From positions 5,786,001 through 5,850,000 of the forward strand of contig NZ_JAMZEC010000001.1 in the NCBI RefSeq assembly GCF_024172185.1: a DNA stretch of 64,000 bases, given 5' to 3'. The position numbers and the translations under genes are program-made. The first letter of the stretch is position 1. Every line of letters begins with the position of its first letter. Below are positions 20,327 to 28,693 of this stretch, piece after piece. The notes beneath the pieces were generated by a model. That model was not told the origin of the DNA and made no database searches. It worked only from the letters and a program-made list of their open reading frames with translations. This stretch comes from Nonomuraea roseoviolacea subsp. carminata. GTDB taxonomy: Bacteria > Actinomycetota > Actinomycetes > Streptosporangiales > Streptosporangiaceae.

Positions 20327-20489
20327 GGCACCTCTTCCGGTCGGTCCCCTGCTGGTGAACCCCGGACGGGACAACGCACGAGAATAGCAATTCGATCTCT
20401 AGAAGTCCTAATTTTTCGGGACTTTTGGGCACCCTATGATGATCTTCCAGTAGGTTTTCGCGGTAGACCGGGTCACAGAGGGAGATGCG

Positions 20490-22070
20490 TTGCGCCGTCG
20501 TCTCGCAGCGGCCGCCGCCCTGCTGCTGTCCGTCGCGGCGTGCTCGACCCCGGACCCCGATCCGGGCGCGGTCGAGGTCCGGCAGACGCCGCGCGGCGAG
20601 TCGGCGTTCGTCCACGTCCAGAACCTCGACGTGATCACCGAGTGGGACCCGGCCAGCTCCTACTCCAACGAGATCATCGCGTTCCAGAACGTCTACGAGA
20701 CGCTCACCATGTGGAACCCGGTGACCGCCAAGGCCGCCCCCCGCCTGGCCACCTCCTGGGTCTCCTCCGTGGACGGCCGGACCTGGACGTTCAAGCTGCG
20801 GCCCGGCGTGACCTTCCACACCGGCCGGCCCCTCGACGCGGCCGCCGTCAAGGCGTCCGTCGAGCGCACCATGAAGCTCGGCCAGGGCGCCTCCTACATC
20901 TGGGACGCCGTCCAGAGCATCACGGCCGACGACCCGCTGACCGTCACCTTCACCCTCAAGTACCCCGTGCCGCTCGACCTCGTCGCCTCCTCCGGCTACG
21001 CCGCCTACGTCTACGACACCAGGGCGGCGCCCGACCTGAGCGCCTGGCTGCGCTCCGGCAAGGACGCCGGTTCCGGCCCGTACACGATCAAGTCGTGGCA
21101 GAAGGGCAAGGAGGACGAGCTCACGCTCAGCGCGTACGACGGCTACTGGGGCGGCTGGACGGGCCCGCACTACCGCACGGTCAAGTACCGCGTCGTGCCC
21201 GACCTCGACCGGGCCTGGCGGATGCTGCTGCGCGGCGAGGCCAGCTTCGTCGAGCGGCTCGACCCCCGCATGTACGCCCGCGCCAGGACCACGCCCGGCG
21301 TGCGCACCTCCCGCAGCCCGTCGTTCCAGACCATGATGATGCTCTTCAACACCGCCGAGGGGCCGGCCGCCGACGTGCGGGTGCGGCGCGCCCTGCAGAA
21401 GGCCGTCGACTACCAGGGCATCATCCACGCGCTCAAAGGCGCCGGCTCACCGGCCAGCGGCATCGTCCCCGAGGGGCTGCCCGGGCACGTCCCCGGCCGC
21501 GAGCCCAGCCAGGACCTCCCAGGCGCCACCGAGCTGCTGCGCCAGGCCGGGTATGGCCCCGGCGGCCGGCCGCTGCGGCTCAAGCTCACCTACGCCGAGG
21601 GCGACGCCGACGAGAAGCTGCTGGCCACCCGGCTCGCCGCCACGCTCAAGCCGCTCAACGTGACCCTCGACGCCAGGGCCATGCAGTGGAACGCCCAGTG
21701 GGACCTCGGCAAGCGGCGCGGCCAGGACATCTTCGTCATGTACTGGTGGCCCGACTACGCCGACGGCTACTCGTGGTTCGGCAACGTCTTCCACAGCCAG
21801 AACCCCACCGTCTTCAACCTCACCTACCTGCACGACCGCGAGACCGACGAGCTGCTCGACACGCTGCCGCGGCTGACCGTCACCGACAAGACCGGCGCCG
21901 GGCGCGCCTTCCGGCAGGCGACTGCCCGCGTCCTCGACCGGCACGCCGCCGCCGCGCTGCCCTGGGTGGTCACCTACCAGCGCGCCTACCTCGGCGGCAT
22001 CCAGGGCTACGACGACAACCCCGCCTACCCGGACGTGGTCTTCGTCCACGACCTGCGCCCCGCGGGCTGA
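20490..22070 (+). CDS. Orphan peptide-type substrate-binding lipoprotein
   Basis: 526 aa, SBP_bac_5 family, starting at a TTG five bases after GGAG. The lipobox is VAAC within the first 20 residues. It is strikingly similar along its length to the protein encoded at 10985: shared blocks include WDPASSYSNEIIAF/M, VERTMKLG/ERTMKLN, SGYAAYVYD/SGYAAYIYD, WNAQWDLGK and GQDIFVMYW. No permease or ATPase gene accompanies it, so it may share the transporter at 12626-16105 or serve the divergent sensor kinase as an extracellular ligand-binding protein. Both ideas are inference. Confidence 0.9.
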   Translation: MRRRLAAAAALLLSVAACSTPDPDPGAVEVRQTPRGESAFVHVQNLDVITEWDPASSYSNEIIAFQNVYETLTMWNPVTAKAAPRLATSWVSSVDGRTWTFKLRPGVTFHTGRPLDAAAVKASVERTMKLGQGASYIWDAVQSITADDPLTVTFTLKYPVPLDLVASSGYAAYVYDTRAAPDLSAWLRSGKDAGSGPYTIKSWQKGKEDELTLSAYDGYWGGWTGPHYRTVKYRVVPDLDRAWRMLLRGEASFVERLDPRMYARARTTPGVRTSRSPSFQTMMMLFNTAEGPAADVRVRRALQKAVDYQGIIHALKGAGSPASGIVPEGLPGHVPGREPSQDLPGATELLRQAGYGPGGRPLRLKLTYAEGDADEKLLATRLAATLKPLNVTLDARAMQWNAQWDLGKRRGQDIFVMYWWPDYADGYSWFGNVFHSQNPTVFNLTYLHDRETDELLDTLPRLTVTDKTGAGRAFRQATARVLDRHAAAALPWVVTYQRAYLGGIQGYDDNPAYPDVVFVHDLRPAG

Positions 22071-22128
22071 GACCGCCTCCTGAGACCGCGGGCCGAGACC
22101 GCGGGCCGAGACCGCCTAATGAGGCCGC

Positions 22129-22281
22129 CTACGCCTTGGGCGTCTCGACGCGCTCGCGCAGCCGCTGCCTGATCTCCTCCGGGGTGTAGGCGCGGCGGCG
22201 CCGCTCCGCCCGCGCGATCGCCACGCCCGTGGCCGCGACGCCCGCGACCCCGGCCAGCCCGAGTATCTTCCACCAGCGCAT
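22129..22281 (-). CDS. Small single-span membrane protein
   Basis: 50 aa. Translation gives MRWWKILGLAGVAGVAATGV, one membrane helix, then a basic patch AERRRRAYTPEEIRQRLRER and a short tail. Proteins of this form are common and uncharacterised in actinomycetes. It is divergent from the gene at 22299 with only 17 bp between the starts, so both may be leaderless. Confidence 0.65.
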   Translation of the reverse strand: MRWWKILGLAGVAGVAATGVAIARAERRRRAYTPEEIRQRLRERVETPKA

Positions 22282-22298
22282 GTGCCTAGGCTAGCGGT

Positions 22299-22943
22299 GT
22301 GCTGACTCTCGACGAGGCCGTCGACCTCACCCGGACCGGCGATCTGTGGGTCTTCCGCGGCCGGTCGGTGCCCGACCGCGCCATCCAGACCATGACCAAC
22401 AGCCCCGTCAACCACGTCGGCATGGCGATCGTCGTGGAGGACATGCCGCCGATGATGTGGCACGCGGAGCTCGGCCGGTCGCTGCCCGACCTGTGGTCGG
22501 GCACCCACCAGCGCGGGGTGCAGCTGCACGACCTGCGCGACGCCGTCACCGTCTGGGCCGACAAGTACGGCCAGCGCGCCTGGCTGCGCCAGCTCGAACC
22601 CGAGGCGACGCCCGAGATGGAGGACGCGGCGCTGCGCGTGGTCGCGCGGCTGGACGGCACGCCGTTCCCCAGCACCGCCCGGCTCGCCGCCCGCTGGGCC
22701 CGTGGCCGCGTCCCCGACCTGCGCCGCCTCCTGCGGGAGCGGGCCGTGGGGGAGCGGGGGCTGGAGAGCGCGTACTGCGCCGAGGTGGTCGCGGTGACGT
22801 ACGAGGAGATGGGGCTGCTGCCGGGCGGCAGGCGGCCGAACTGGTACGACCCGGGCAGGTTCTGGAGCGGCGACGACCTCGGTCTGCTCGGCGGGCACCG
22901 GCTCGGCAAGGAGATCACGATCGGCGTCGAGCGCTCCCGCTGA
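22299..22943 (+). CDS. Possible YiiX/NlpC-P60-like permuted papain-fold protein
   Basis: 214 aa without signal peptide. GDLWVFRGRSV followed by NHVGMAIVVED near residues 15-50 resembles the GD...HVG half of permuted NlpC/P60 (YiiX-like) proteins, and LESAYCAEVVAVTYEEMG near residue 160 resembles the Y-C-x-E-x-V Cys block. If so, His and Cys would form a catalytic dyad on an acyl or peptide substrate. The match is by motif only and could be coincidental. It starts 17 bp from the divergent small gene. Confidence 0.6.
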   Translation: MLTLDEAVDLTRTGDLWVFRGRSVPDRAIQTMTNSPVNHVGMAIVVEDMPPMMWHAELGRSLPDLWSGTHQRGVQLHDLRDAVTVWADKYGQRAWLRQLEPEATPEMEDAALRVVARLDGTPFPSTARLAARWARGRVPDLRRLLRERAVGERGLESAYCAEVVAVTYEEMGLLPGGRRPNWYDPGRFWSGDDLGLLGGHRLGKEITIGVERSR

Positions 22944-23102
22944 AACGCGTCTTTAATTCGGATATTGGATTACTTCCCAGGGCGCGTTATCCGAGTATTG
23001 TGGTGGCCACATGTGCGGGGGCATTTCTTCCGGGACCTTTCCCGGGGACTTCCTCGGGGCTTTCCCCGGAGGCTTTCCTCGGGCGCCGAGAGGAGCACCT
23101 GC

Positions 23103-23339
23103 GTGGACACTTCCGACGGCCGTGTCGTCCTCTTATTGATCATCATGGCGTTGGCCCTCTTCGTCGCGGGCCGCCGGTTCCAGTCGATGGTCTCCGCACG
23201 TCAGGCGTGGCGGAACTCGATGCGGGCCGTACCGGTGAGAAGGCAGTCGAACGGCGGCGCGCTGAAAGCGGTGATCGGCGTGGCGCTGATCCTGGCGGTG
23301 GCCTTCTGGTTCCTCACCAACGCGAGCCGCATGACCTGA
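23103..23339 (+). CDS. Small membrane protein, unknown function
   Basis: 78 aa from GTG at 23103, preceded by GGAG. Two hydrophobic helices (VVLLLIIMALALFVAGRRF and AVIGVALILAVAFWFLTNAS) are joined by a basic loop rich in Arg. A longer frame from 22965 is open but its N-terminal part looks non-coding. The 159 bp upstream hold a likely promoter (TATTGT at about 22996) and a pyrimidine/GGG-rich leader of no clear structure. Confidence 0.6.
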   Translation: MDTSDGRVVLLLIIMALALFVAGRRFQSMVSARQAWRNSMRAVPVRRQSNGGALKAVIGVALILAVAFWFLTNASRMT

Positions 23340-23395
23340 ACGGCTTTCGCTACGCCTGAACGGCTTTCGCTACGTCCTGAACGGCTTTCGCGACG
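23335..23395. repeat. Three tandem 20-bp repeats
   Basis: CCTGAACGGCTTTCGCTACG occurs at 23335-23354 and 23355-23374 exactly, and at 23376-23395 with one change. The repeats supply the stop codon of the small membrane protein and the last codons of cobD on the other strand, so recent duplication has changed the cobD C-terminus. Confidence 0.85.
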
Positions 23396-24320
23396 CCCGG
23401 GCCGCAACGGCGGCGACGCAGAGGGCAGATGCGGCGAAACCGACCAAACGTGCGAGCCGGACGGCGGGCCGCACGTCACCCACCCCCGGCTTGCGCCCGT
23501 CGCCCATCGTGGGCCGGTGCTCGATCCGGCCGCCGTAGACGTTGGCGCCGCCGAGCGTGACGCCGAGCGCCCCGGCGAACGCCGCCTCGCAGCGTCCCGC
23601 GTTCGGGCTCGGATGCCGGTGCCCGTCCCGTACCAGGACGGCCAGGGCCCGTCGCGGGGCCGGGGCGGCGAGCACGGTCAGCATCCCCGTGATCCGCGCC
23701 GGGATGTAGTTGGCCACGTCGTCCAGCCGCGCCGCCGCCCACCCGAACCGCTCGTAGCGCGGCGACCGGTGCCCCACCATCGCGTCCAGCGTGTTGACCA
23801 CCCGATAGGCCAGCAGCCCCGGCACGCCCGCCACCGCGCCCCAGAAGAGGGGGGCGACGACGGCGTCGGAGGTGTTCTCGGCCAGCGACTCGACCGTGGC
23901 GCGGGCCAGCTCGGGGGCCTCCAGGCTCGACGGGTCGCGCCCGCACAGGTGCGGCAGGCGCTCGCGGGCACGTTCCAGATCGCCGTCCTCCAGCGCCTCG
24001 GCCATGAGCTCGCCCTCGCGGGCCAGCGTCGTCCCGCCGAGCACGGCCCAGGTGGCGGCGGCCGTCAGGGCGGCGCGGGCGACCGGATGGGACACCCGCT
24101 CGGCCGCCACGCCGAGCGCGACGGCGCCGCCGACGCACACGGCGACGTGGACGACGCCGTTCACGCGCGCGTCACGGTAGAGGCGCCGCTCCAGCGCGGC
24201 GGCGGCCCGCCCGAACAGCGCGACGGGATGCCCGGCCCGCGGGTCGCCGACCGCGGCGTCGATCAGCAGACCGGCCACGATCCCGGCGACCCTGGGCCCG
24301 TTGCTACACCAGATGGCCAC
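23370..24320 (-). CDS. cobD: Adenosylcobinamide-phosphate synthase CobD/CbiB
   Basis: About 316 aa, membrane protein. LLIDAAVGDPRAGHPVALFG is the CobD N-terminal signature, followed by LPHLCGRDPSSL, SLAENTSDAVVAPLFWGAVA, YERFGWAAARLDDVANYIPA and SPNAGRCEAAFAGALGVTLG, all highly conserved. It joins aminopropanol phosphate (or its equivalent) to adenosylcobyric acid late in cobalamin synthesis. GTG 24320 is preferred over ATG 24335 because AGGAG lies 7 bp before it. The start overlaps the upstream phosphotransferase gene. No other cobalamin genes are in the window. The last residues run into the 20-bp repeats. Confidence 0.92.
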   Translation of the reverse strand: MAIWCSNGPRVAGIVAGLLIDAAVGDPRAGHPVALFGRAAAALERRLYRDARVNGVVHVAVCVGGAVALGVAAERVSHPVARAALTAAATWAVLGGTTLAREGELMAEALEDGDLERARERLPHLCGRDPSSLEAPELARATVESLAENTSDAVVAPLFWGAVAGVPGLLAYRVVNTLDAMVGHRSPRYERFGWAAARLDDVANYIPARITGMLTVLAAPAPRRALAVLVRDGHRHPSPNAGRCEAAFAGALGVTLGGANVYGGRIEHRPTMGDGRKPGVGDVRPAVRLARLVGFAASALCVAAVAARASRKPFRT

Positions 24321-25086
24321 GGAGGGACTCCTCATGAGAGTCGAGCCAGGCTGCCGCCCGGCGGATGCGCTGCCCGGCCCCGCCGGCCCACATGCGCGCC
24401 CAGCCGCCGCCGGTGGCCGCGCGCGCCCGCATCACGTCGTACGAGCGGTGGAAGCGCAGCCGGGCGAGGTCAAGCAACCGCCGCCGGTCGCGGCCCTCCA
24501 GGCCGTACGCGTCGCAGAACAGCCGCAGCCGCGCGCCCACGTCGAGCCCGCGCAGCAGCACGGGACAGTCCACCGGGTCGGCGATGGGCGCCCAGTGGCG
24601 CAACGTGGTCACCACGTCGAACAGCCGTGTCGTCGGCCGCGCCAGATCGAAGTCGATGAACGCCCGCGGGGACCCGTCACGGAAGACCACGTTGTCCGGG
24701 GTCACGTCGCAGTGCCCGACGACCTCCGGCTCGGCGTCGTCGTTCGACCCCGCCTGCCAGCCACGCGTACCCAGCGGGAACCCGGCGGTCGCGTCATGCA
24801 GCCCCCGCAACAACCCGGCTACCTCGGCCAGGGCCGTGTCGGAGGCGGTCACGGCGTTCAGCCCGGTCGTACCCGGGACGTAGGTGAGGATCTCCCGCCC
24901 CAGCTCGTCCATGCCCACGACCCGCGGCGCCCCGTCGAATCCGGCGGCCTCAAGATGGCGCAGCAGGGAGTGGACGGCGGGGGTGAACGATCCGGCGGGC
25001 CTGCGCACGGTCTCCCCGACGCGCACCACTCCGTCGGTCACGTCCCCGCCCTGCAAGGGGATCTCGTGCAGGAGCGTCGCGACCAT
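24304..25086 (-). CDS. Aminoglycoside-phosphotransferase-family (APH) kinase
   Basis: 260 aa. The Brenner motif is VGHCDVTPDNVVFRDG and the metal-binding motif is AFIDFDLARPTTRLFDV, so the catalytic Asp residues are present. REILTYVPGTTGL is the hinge strand. Family members phosphorylate small molecules or sugars; antibiotic resistance cannot be claimed. Start 25086 gives the conserved N-terminal lobe; the frame remains open upstream. It overlaps cobD by 17 bp. Confidence 0.85.
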   Translation of the reverse strand: MVATLLHEIPLQGGDVTDGVVRVGETVRRPAGSFTPAVHSLLRHLEAAGFDGAPRVVGMDELGREILTYVPGTTGLNAVTASDTALAEVAGLLRGLHDATAGFPLGTRGWQAGSNDDAEPEVVGHCDVTPDNVVFRDGSPRAFIDFDLARPTTRLFDVVTTLRHWAPIADPVDCPVLLRGLDVGARLRLFCDAYGLEGRDRRRLLDLARLRFHRSYDVMRARAATGGGWARMWAGGAGQRIRRAAAWLDSHEESLRGHLV

Positions 25087-25228
25087 GCCACGACAGCTTA
25101 GACCCATATGTACGGCCCTCGCCCGGGATTTCGGACGGCAACATCCCGGGGGATCGTCAGGTTGGGTGGACGAACACGGGGAAAACGTGTGCATGAGAGG
25201 TCGCCGGATCATGCACAATAAGGCGGGA

Positions 25229-25302
25229 GCGCCCTTAGCTCAGCTGGATAGAGCACCGGACTTCTAATCCGACGGTCGCAGGTTCGAATCCTGCAGGGCG
25301 CG
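25229..25302 (+). tRNA. tRNA-Arg (anticodon TCT)
   Basis: Acceptor arms GCGCCCT and AGGGCGC pair fully; the D arm is GCTC/GAGC; the anticodon loop CTTCTAA has TCT at 25263-25265; the T arm is GCAGG-TTCGAAT-CCTGC. CCA is not encoded. From 25260 onward its sequence is the left attachment site of the integrated element, so the element rebuilds the tRNA 3' half. Confidence 0.97.
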
Positions 25303-25304
25303 CA
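25260..25304 (+). repeat. attL: 45-bp direct repeat in tRNA-Arg 3' end
   Basis: Identical over 45 bp to 37309-37353, from the anticodon loop to two bases past the tRNA. Bases on either side differ, which defines the repeat ends. Confidence 0.95.
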
Positions 25305-25307
25305 ACT

Positions 25308-25344
25308 AAGACCAGCTCAAACCCTGTCTGAGCTGGTCTTTTGC
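25308..25344 (+). terminator. Terminator after tRNA-Arg (element-borne)
   Basis: AAGACCAGCTCA and TGAGCTGGTCTT form a 12-bp perfect stem with a 9-nt loop, followed by TTTT. It lies inside the element, so the element supplies a new tRNA terminator. Confidence 0.85.
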
Positions 25345-25524
25345 ATGATCGGCGTTGTTGGGCGGTAGGCAGCGGGAGGCCGCCGTGAGCAGCCCTGTGC
25401 CAGTGGTCGCGGAACATACGCGGAATGCTCGCAGGCGCGTTTCCCCAGGTCGGCGCGCCGGTTTCGGGCCCCGGAACGGCGAAAGGACCCCGAGGTGTCC
25501 CGGGGTCCTGCTGGGCGTGGTGGG

Positions 25525-26907
25525 TCACGCCGCGAGTGCTTCCAAGATGCGCCGGTTGGCGACGTCCCGCTGGCCGTCGATGCACTTGGCGTAGACGCGG
25601 AGCATCACGTCCACGCCGTGGCCTGCCCGTTCGGCCGCTTCGGGCGCGTGCACGCCCGCGTTCAGCCAGAGCGAGACGGCCGCGTGCCGAAGGTCGTACG
25701 GTCTGCCCGCCAGGGGAGAGGCGACCTGATCGGGCGTGAGGGCATACGTGCGAGCCTCCTGCCAGACCTTCGCGTACGCCGATCCCGAGATCACGCCGCC
25801 TGTGCGAGTGCGGAAGAGCCGGCCGTCGTCGCCGACCCCGAACGTATCGATGTGGTCGCGGAGCATGGCCACCAGCTCGGGCGGGATGGGGACGGTGCGT
25901 GTCTGTTTCACGTCCCGGTGCTTCAGCCCGCGCTCGTCATGGGCCTGCCCGGAGTCGGTGAACCGCTTGTTGCTCTGGGGCCTGGTTCTCTCCAGGGTGA
26001 GCAGGCCCCATCCCGTCTCGGGGAGATGACAGTCCTTTTGCCGAAGGCCCGCCGCTTCGGCCGGACGGAGGCCGCCGAAGTACATGCACGCGAACATCGC
26101 GGCCAGCATCGGCCCTCTCGACCGGCCCACGTAGGTCACTGCGGTCAGCAGCTCCCGCGCCTGCTTCGGGTTGACCACGGACCTCCGGTCAATCTCGCCG
26201 CTCACCTTGGCCTTGCGGAACTTGACCTTGTGCAGCGGATTTGCCGAAAGCTCTTCCAGCTCCACGGCGTATTCGAGGGCGTGGTGGAAGACGGCCCGCT
26301 TGCGGCGGTAGGTCGAGGTCGCCGCCGCCTTGCCGTCCAGGCACAGCGCCAGGGCTTCCAGGGCAGCACGAGCGTGCTTGGTCTCCTCCAGAGCGCTCAG
26401 GGGGAGCGATGCCGCCTCCAGCCAGCGCACGGCCTTAGCGATCTCCGGTGTGGGGGTTGGTCGGCGGTCCTCGGGCAGGAACGAGTATTCGCGCAGCACC
26501 CGCCGGATGACCTCGTCGGACGGTCGGCCGGGCGCGTCAGCGACCACTACGCGGGTGACGGTGGCGAGTGTGTCCGTCATGCCCTCGCGGGACTTGGCCG
26601 CCGCGTGCGGCCACCAGGCGTGGACGTACGCGACGGCGAAGGAGTACCAGGTGCGGGCGTCCTTGGCTTTGACCATCGAGGCCGGGAGGCCGCTGTCCAG
26701 GTCGAACGCCTCGCCCTTCTTGGCGGCCTGGCGGAGGTCGGACAGGAAGCTCTCGGCCAGGCCCTTGGTCTTGAAGGTCGAGGACTTCTCACGGTTGCCG
26801 ACCGTCCAGCGGACGGTGTGGGAGACGATCCGGGGCTTCTTGCCGGTGTCGTCGGATCTGGTGTTGGTGCGGATGTCCCAGAACTTGACCTTGTAGGAAG
26901 TGGTCAT
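25525..26907 (-). CDS. int: Tyrosine site-specific recombinase (integrase)
   Basis: 460 aa. An N-terminal SAM-like core-binding domain precedes the catalytic domain. Catalytic residues: Arg in GGLRPAEAAGLRQKD, Arg in RPYDLRHAAVSLWLNAG (where the usual HxxR reads YxxR), His in RAGHGVDVM and the nucleophile Tyr in LRVYAKCIDG. It recombines attP with the tRNA-Arg attB. The start at 26907 overlaps the excisionase stop as ATGA. Position directly next to attL is typical of AICEs. Confidence 0.94.
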   Translation of the reverse strand: MTTSYKVKFWDIRTNTRSDDTGKKPRIVSHTVRWTVGNREKSSTFKTKGLAESFLSDLRQAAKKGEAFDLDSGLPASMVKAKDARTWYSFAVAYVHAWWPHAAAKSREGMTDTLATVTRVVVADAPGRPSDEVIRRVLREYSFLPEDRRPTPTPEIAKAVRWLEAASLPLSALEETKHARAALEALALCLDGKAAATSTYRRKRAVFHHALEYAVELEELSANPLHKVKFRKAKVSGEIDRRSVVNPKQARELLTAVTYVGRSRGPMLAAMFACMYFGGLRPAEAAGLRQKDCHLPETGWGLLTLERTRPQSNKRFTDSGQAHDERGLKHRDVKQTRTVPIPPELVAMLRDHIDTFGVGDDGRLFRTRTGGVISGSAYAKVWQEARTYALTPDQVASPLAGRPYDLRHAAVSLWLNAGVHAPEAAERAGHGVDVMLRVYAKCIDGQRDVANRRILEALAA

Positions 26908-27095
26908 GCTGCGCTCCTGAGGGATTCGAGCCAGGCTTCGAGGTCGCTGCGGTAGATGCGGAGTTCGCCGTTCGGGAGGCGGATGCCTTCGGGGGCTTTG
27001 CCGATCTCGCGCCAGCGGTAGAAGGTGCGGCGGGAGACGCCGCCGAGTTCGTCCAGGACCTGGGCGACGGTGAGGAGTTCGTCCCGCTTCCTCAT
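26904..27095 (-). CDS. xis: Excisionase-like helix-turn-helix protein
   Basis: 63 aa, MerR-like excisionase fold: LLTVAQVLDELGGVSRRTFY, RWREIGKAPEGIRLPNGELR, IYRSDLEAWLESL. Directs Int toward excision. Overlaps int and rep by 4 bp each, so int, xis and rep are probably one translationally coupled operon. Confidence 0.9.
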   Translation of the reverse strand: MRKRDELLTVAQVLDELGGVSRRTFYRWREIGKAPEGIRLPNGELRIYRSDLEAWLESLRSAA

Positions 27096-28693
27096 GCCGC
27101 CCTCCCCTCGGTTGCCGAAGGGTCTTGGCCGTCTGCTTGGGCCTGGAGTTGGGCCATGTGGGTTCGCCAGCGTTGGCGTTCGGCGACCGATCGCAGGAGA
27201 CGTACGGCGAGGGGCGAGACATTGGCGTCGCCGGCCGGGACGGGCTTCCAGACGTAGCGGTGTGGGTCGGTCGGTTCGTTGGGCTGGCCGAGAGCTTCCA
27301 GAACCCAGGTGCGGCGGTCCTGCTTGTGTTCCGCGAGGGTCTTGTTTGACCACTTGCGCGAGACCAGGACGCGACGGCCGGCATAACCCAGGTGATCGGG
27401 CTTGTGTGCCTTGCTGCGGCACTGGCCGGGTGTCATCCCAGCTCTGGCGCCCTTGGGCTGGATGCCATAGCGAAGCCAGTTCGGGCATGTGGGGGAGCAA
27501 GGTTCGTAGCGCAGGGCTTCGACCATGCGGGCGATGTGATCACGCTGCGCCTGACTGCCGAGGGCTTCGCCGAGGCTCTTGGTCAGGTACTTGGACAGGT
27601 AGCGGATGCACTGGTCGGTGTCCGGGGTTCCGGCGAGGACGCCCTTGACGTCGATCTGGTCGCCGAAGCGGATGACGTGCAGGGGCTCGGCGTTCTCGTC
27701 GGTGTCGAGTTGATCGAGGGCTTGGTCCCAGGTGGGTAGGACTTCGCCGGTGCTGGGGTTGAGGTAGCCGGCGCCGTCCTCCCAGACGGGCAGGTGGTTG
27801 CCCTCAAAGACGACGGTGTCGGCCGGTGGCCACCACACCTGGTGATAGGTGGCGGCAGCGATCTGCTTGACCTCCGCCCGCGGGAGTGTGCCACGAATTG
27901 CCATGTGCAGGTGCGGGGCGAGCCGCTTCTGTGGCTCCACCGTGGCGAAGTACTGCACGTCATAGCCCGCGACCCGGCGAAGGTTCTGCACGAAGCGATC
28001 GACCAGCTTGGAGAAGTGCAGGGCGTCACGGGCTGCCCTGGAGTAGTCGTAGGTCTCGGGATCGACCGGGACGCCGTTCCGTACCTTGCCGTAGGACGGG
28101 AGGGTCAGGGTGACGAACAGCGAGGGCCGGTAGACCTTGCCGTCCGAGGACTGGAAAGTCCGCCCGAGCGTGGTGTTGGCCATCTTGCGCTTGGGCAGGT
28201 TCGGAGCGTCCTGCCGCCGCCGGGTCGAACGCGTGCGCTTGGGGACCGTCCGGCCGAGGACACTGCCACGCATGCCCGCCTCGTTGATCTCGTTGTCGAT
28301 GCCTTCGATGGCGGCGTCCCAGTCGGCGGTGTCCTCGCCGAGGGCGGCGGCCTGGTCCCGGCGGGCTTGCAGGTCGGCGCGGAACTCGACCAACCACCGC
28401 TGTTCCTCGTTCGGCTCGTTCGGGGCGATGGCCGGCTCTTGGTCGAGGTGCCAGCCCTCGCGGCACTGTGCCATGCGGAGCTGCCGGTTGCGCTTGGCGC
28501 AGGACGGGCACTTGGCGTCCATGGTGGCCCCGCACGGAACGTCCACGACCTCCCAACGGCCGGTTTCGACGTCCAGGCGCTTGAGCGGGACGGGCCGGAT
28601 GCAGACGCCGTACTGCTTGGCGACCTCGACGGCGACCTCTCGGGCCTGTGGCATGGCCTGCCGGAGGGCGCGAGGTAGGGAGCGATCGGTCAT
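27092..28693 (-). CDS. RepSA-like replication initiator
   Basis: 533 aa. The N-terminal half has a zinc-binding pattern (CGATMDAKCPSCAKRN). Rolling-circle motifs follow: SLFVTLTLPSYGKV (motif 1), APHLHMAIRGTLPR (motif 2, HLH) and IRYLSKYLTKSLG (motif 3 with the nicking Tyr). A second Cys cluster is CSPTCPNWLRYG. pSAM2 RepSA drives rolling-circle replication of the excised element and this protein has the same length and order of motifs. It overlaps both neighbours by 4 bp. Confidence 0.92.
   Translation of the reverse strand: MTDRSLPRALRQAMPQAREVAVEVAKQYGVCIRPVPLKRLDVETGRWEVVDVPCGATMDAKCPSCAKRNRQLRMAQCREGWHLDQEPAIAPNEPNEEQRWLVEFRADLQARRDQAAALGEDTADWDAAIEGIDNEINEAGMRGSVLGRTVPKRTRSTRRRQDAPNLPKRKMANTTLGRTFQSSDGKVYRPSLFVTLTLPSYGKVRNGVPVDPETYDYSRAARDALHFSKLVDRFVQNLRRVAGYDVQYFATVEPQKRLAPHLHMAIRGTLPRAEVKQIAAATYHQVWWPPADTVVFEGNHLPVWEDGAGYLNPSTGEVLPTWDQALDQLDTDENAEPLHVIRFGDQIDVKGVLAGTPDTDQCIRYLSKYLTKSLGEALGSQAQRDHIARMVEALRYEPCSPTCPNWLRYGIQPKGARAGMTPGQCRSKAHKPDHLGYAGRRVLVSRKWSNKTLAEHKQDRRTWVLEALGQPNEPTDPHRYVWKPVPAGDANVSPLAVRLLRSVAERQRWRTHMAQLQAQADGQDPSATEGRAA

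Noticed and set aside
18578..22189. 1203-aa ORF crossing the sensor kinase and lipoprotein genes
   Set aside because: It runs antisense to the kinase and out of frame through the lipoprotein; both of those have clear families.
23335..23395. Short CRISPR-like array
   Set aside because: The units are directly adjacent or one base apart with no spacers, and no cas gene is near.
24304..25086. Antibiotic-resistance aminoglycoside kinase
   Set aside because: Only general APH-fold motifs are visible; nothing in sequence or context points to an antibiotic substrate.
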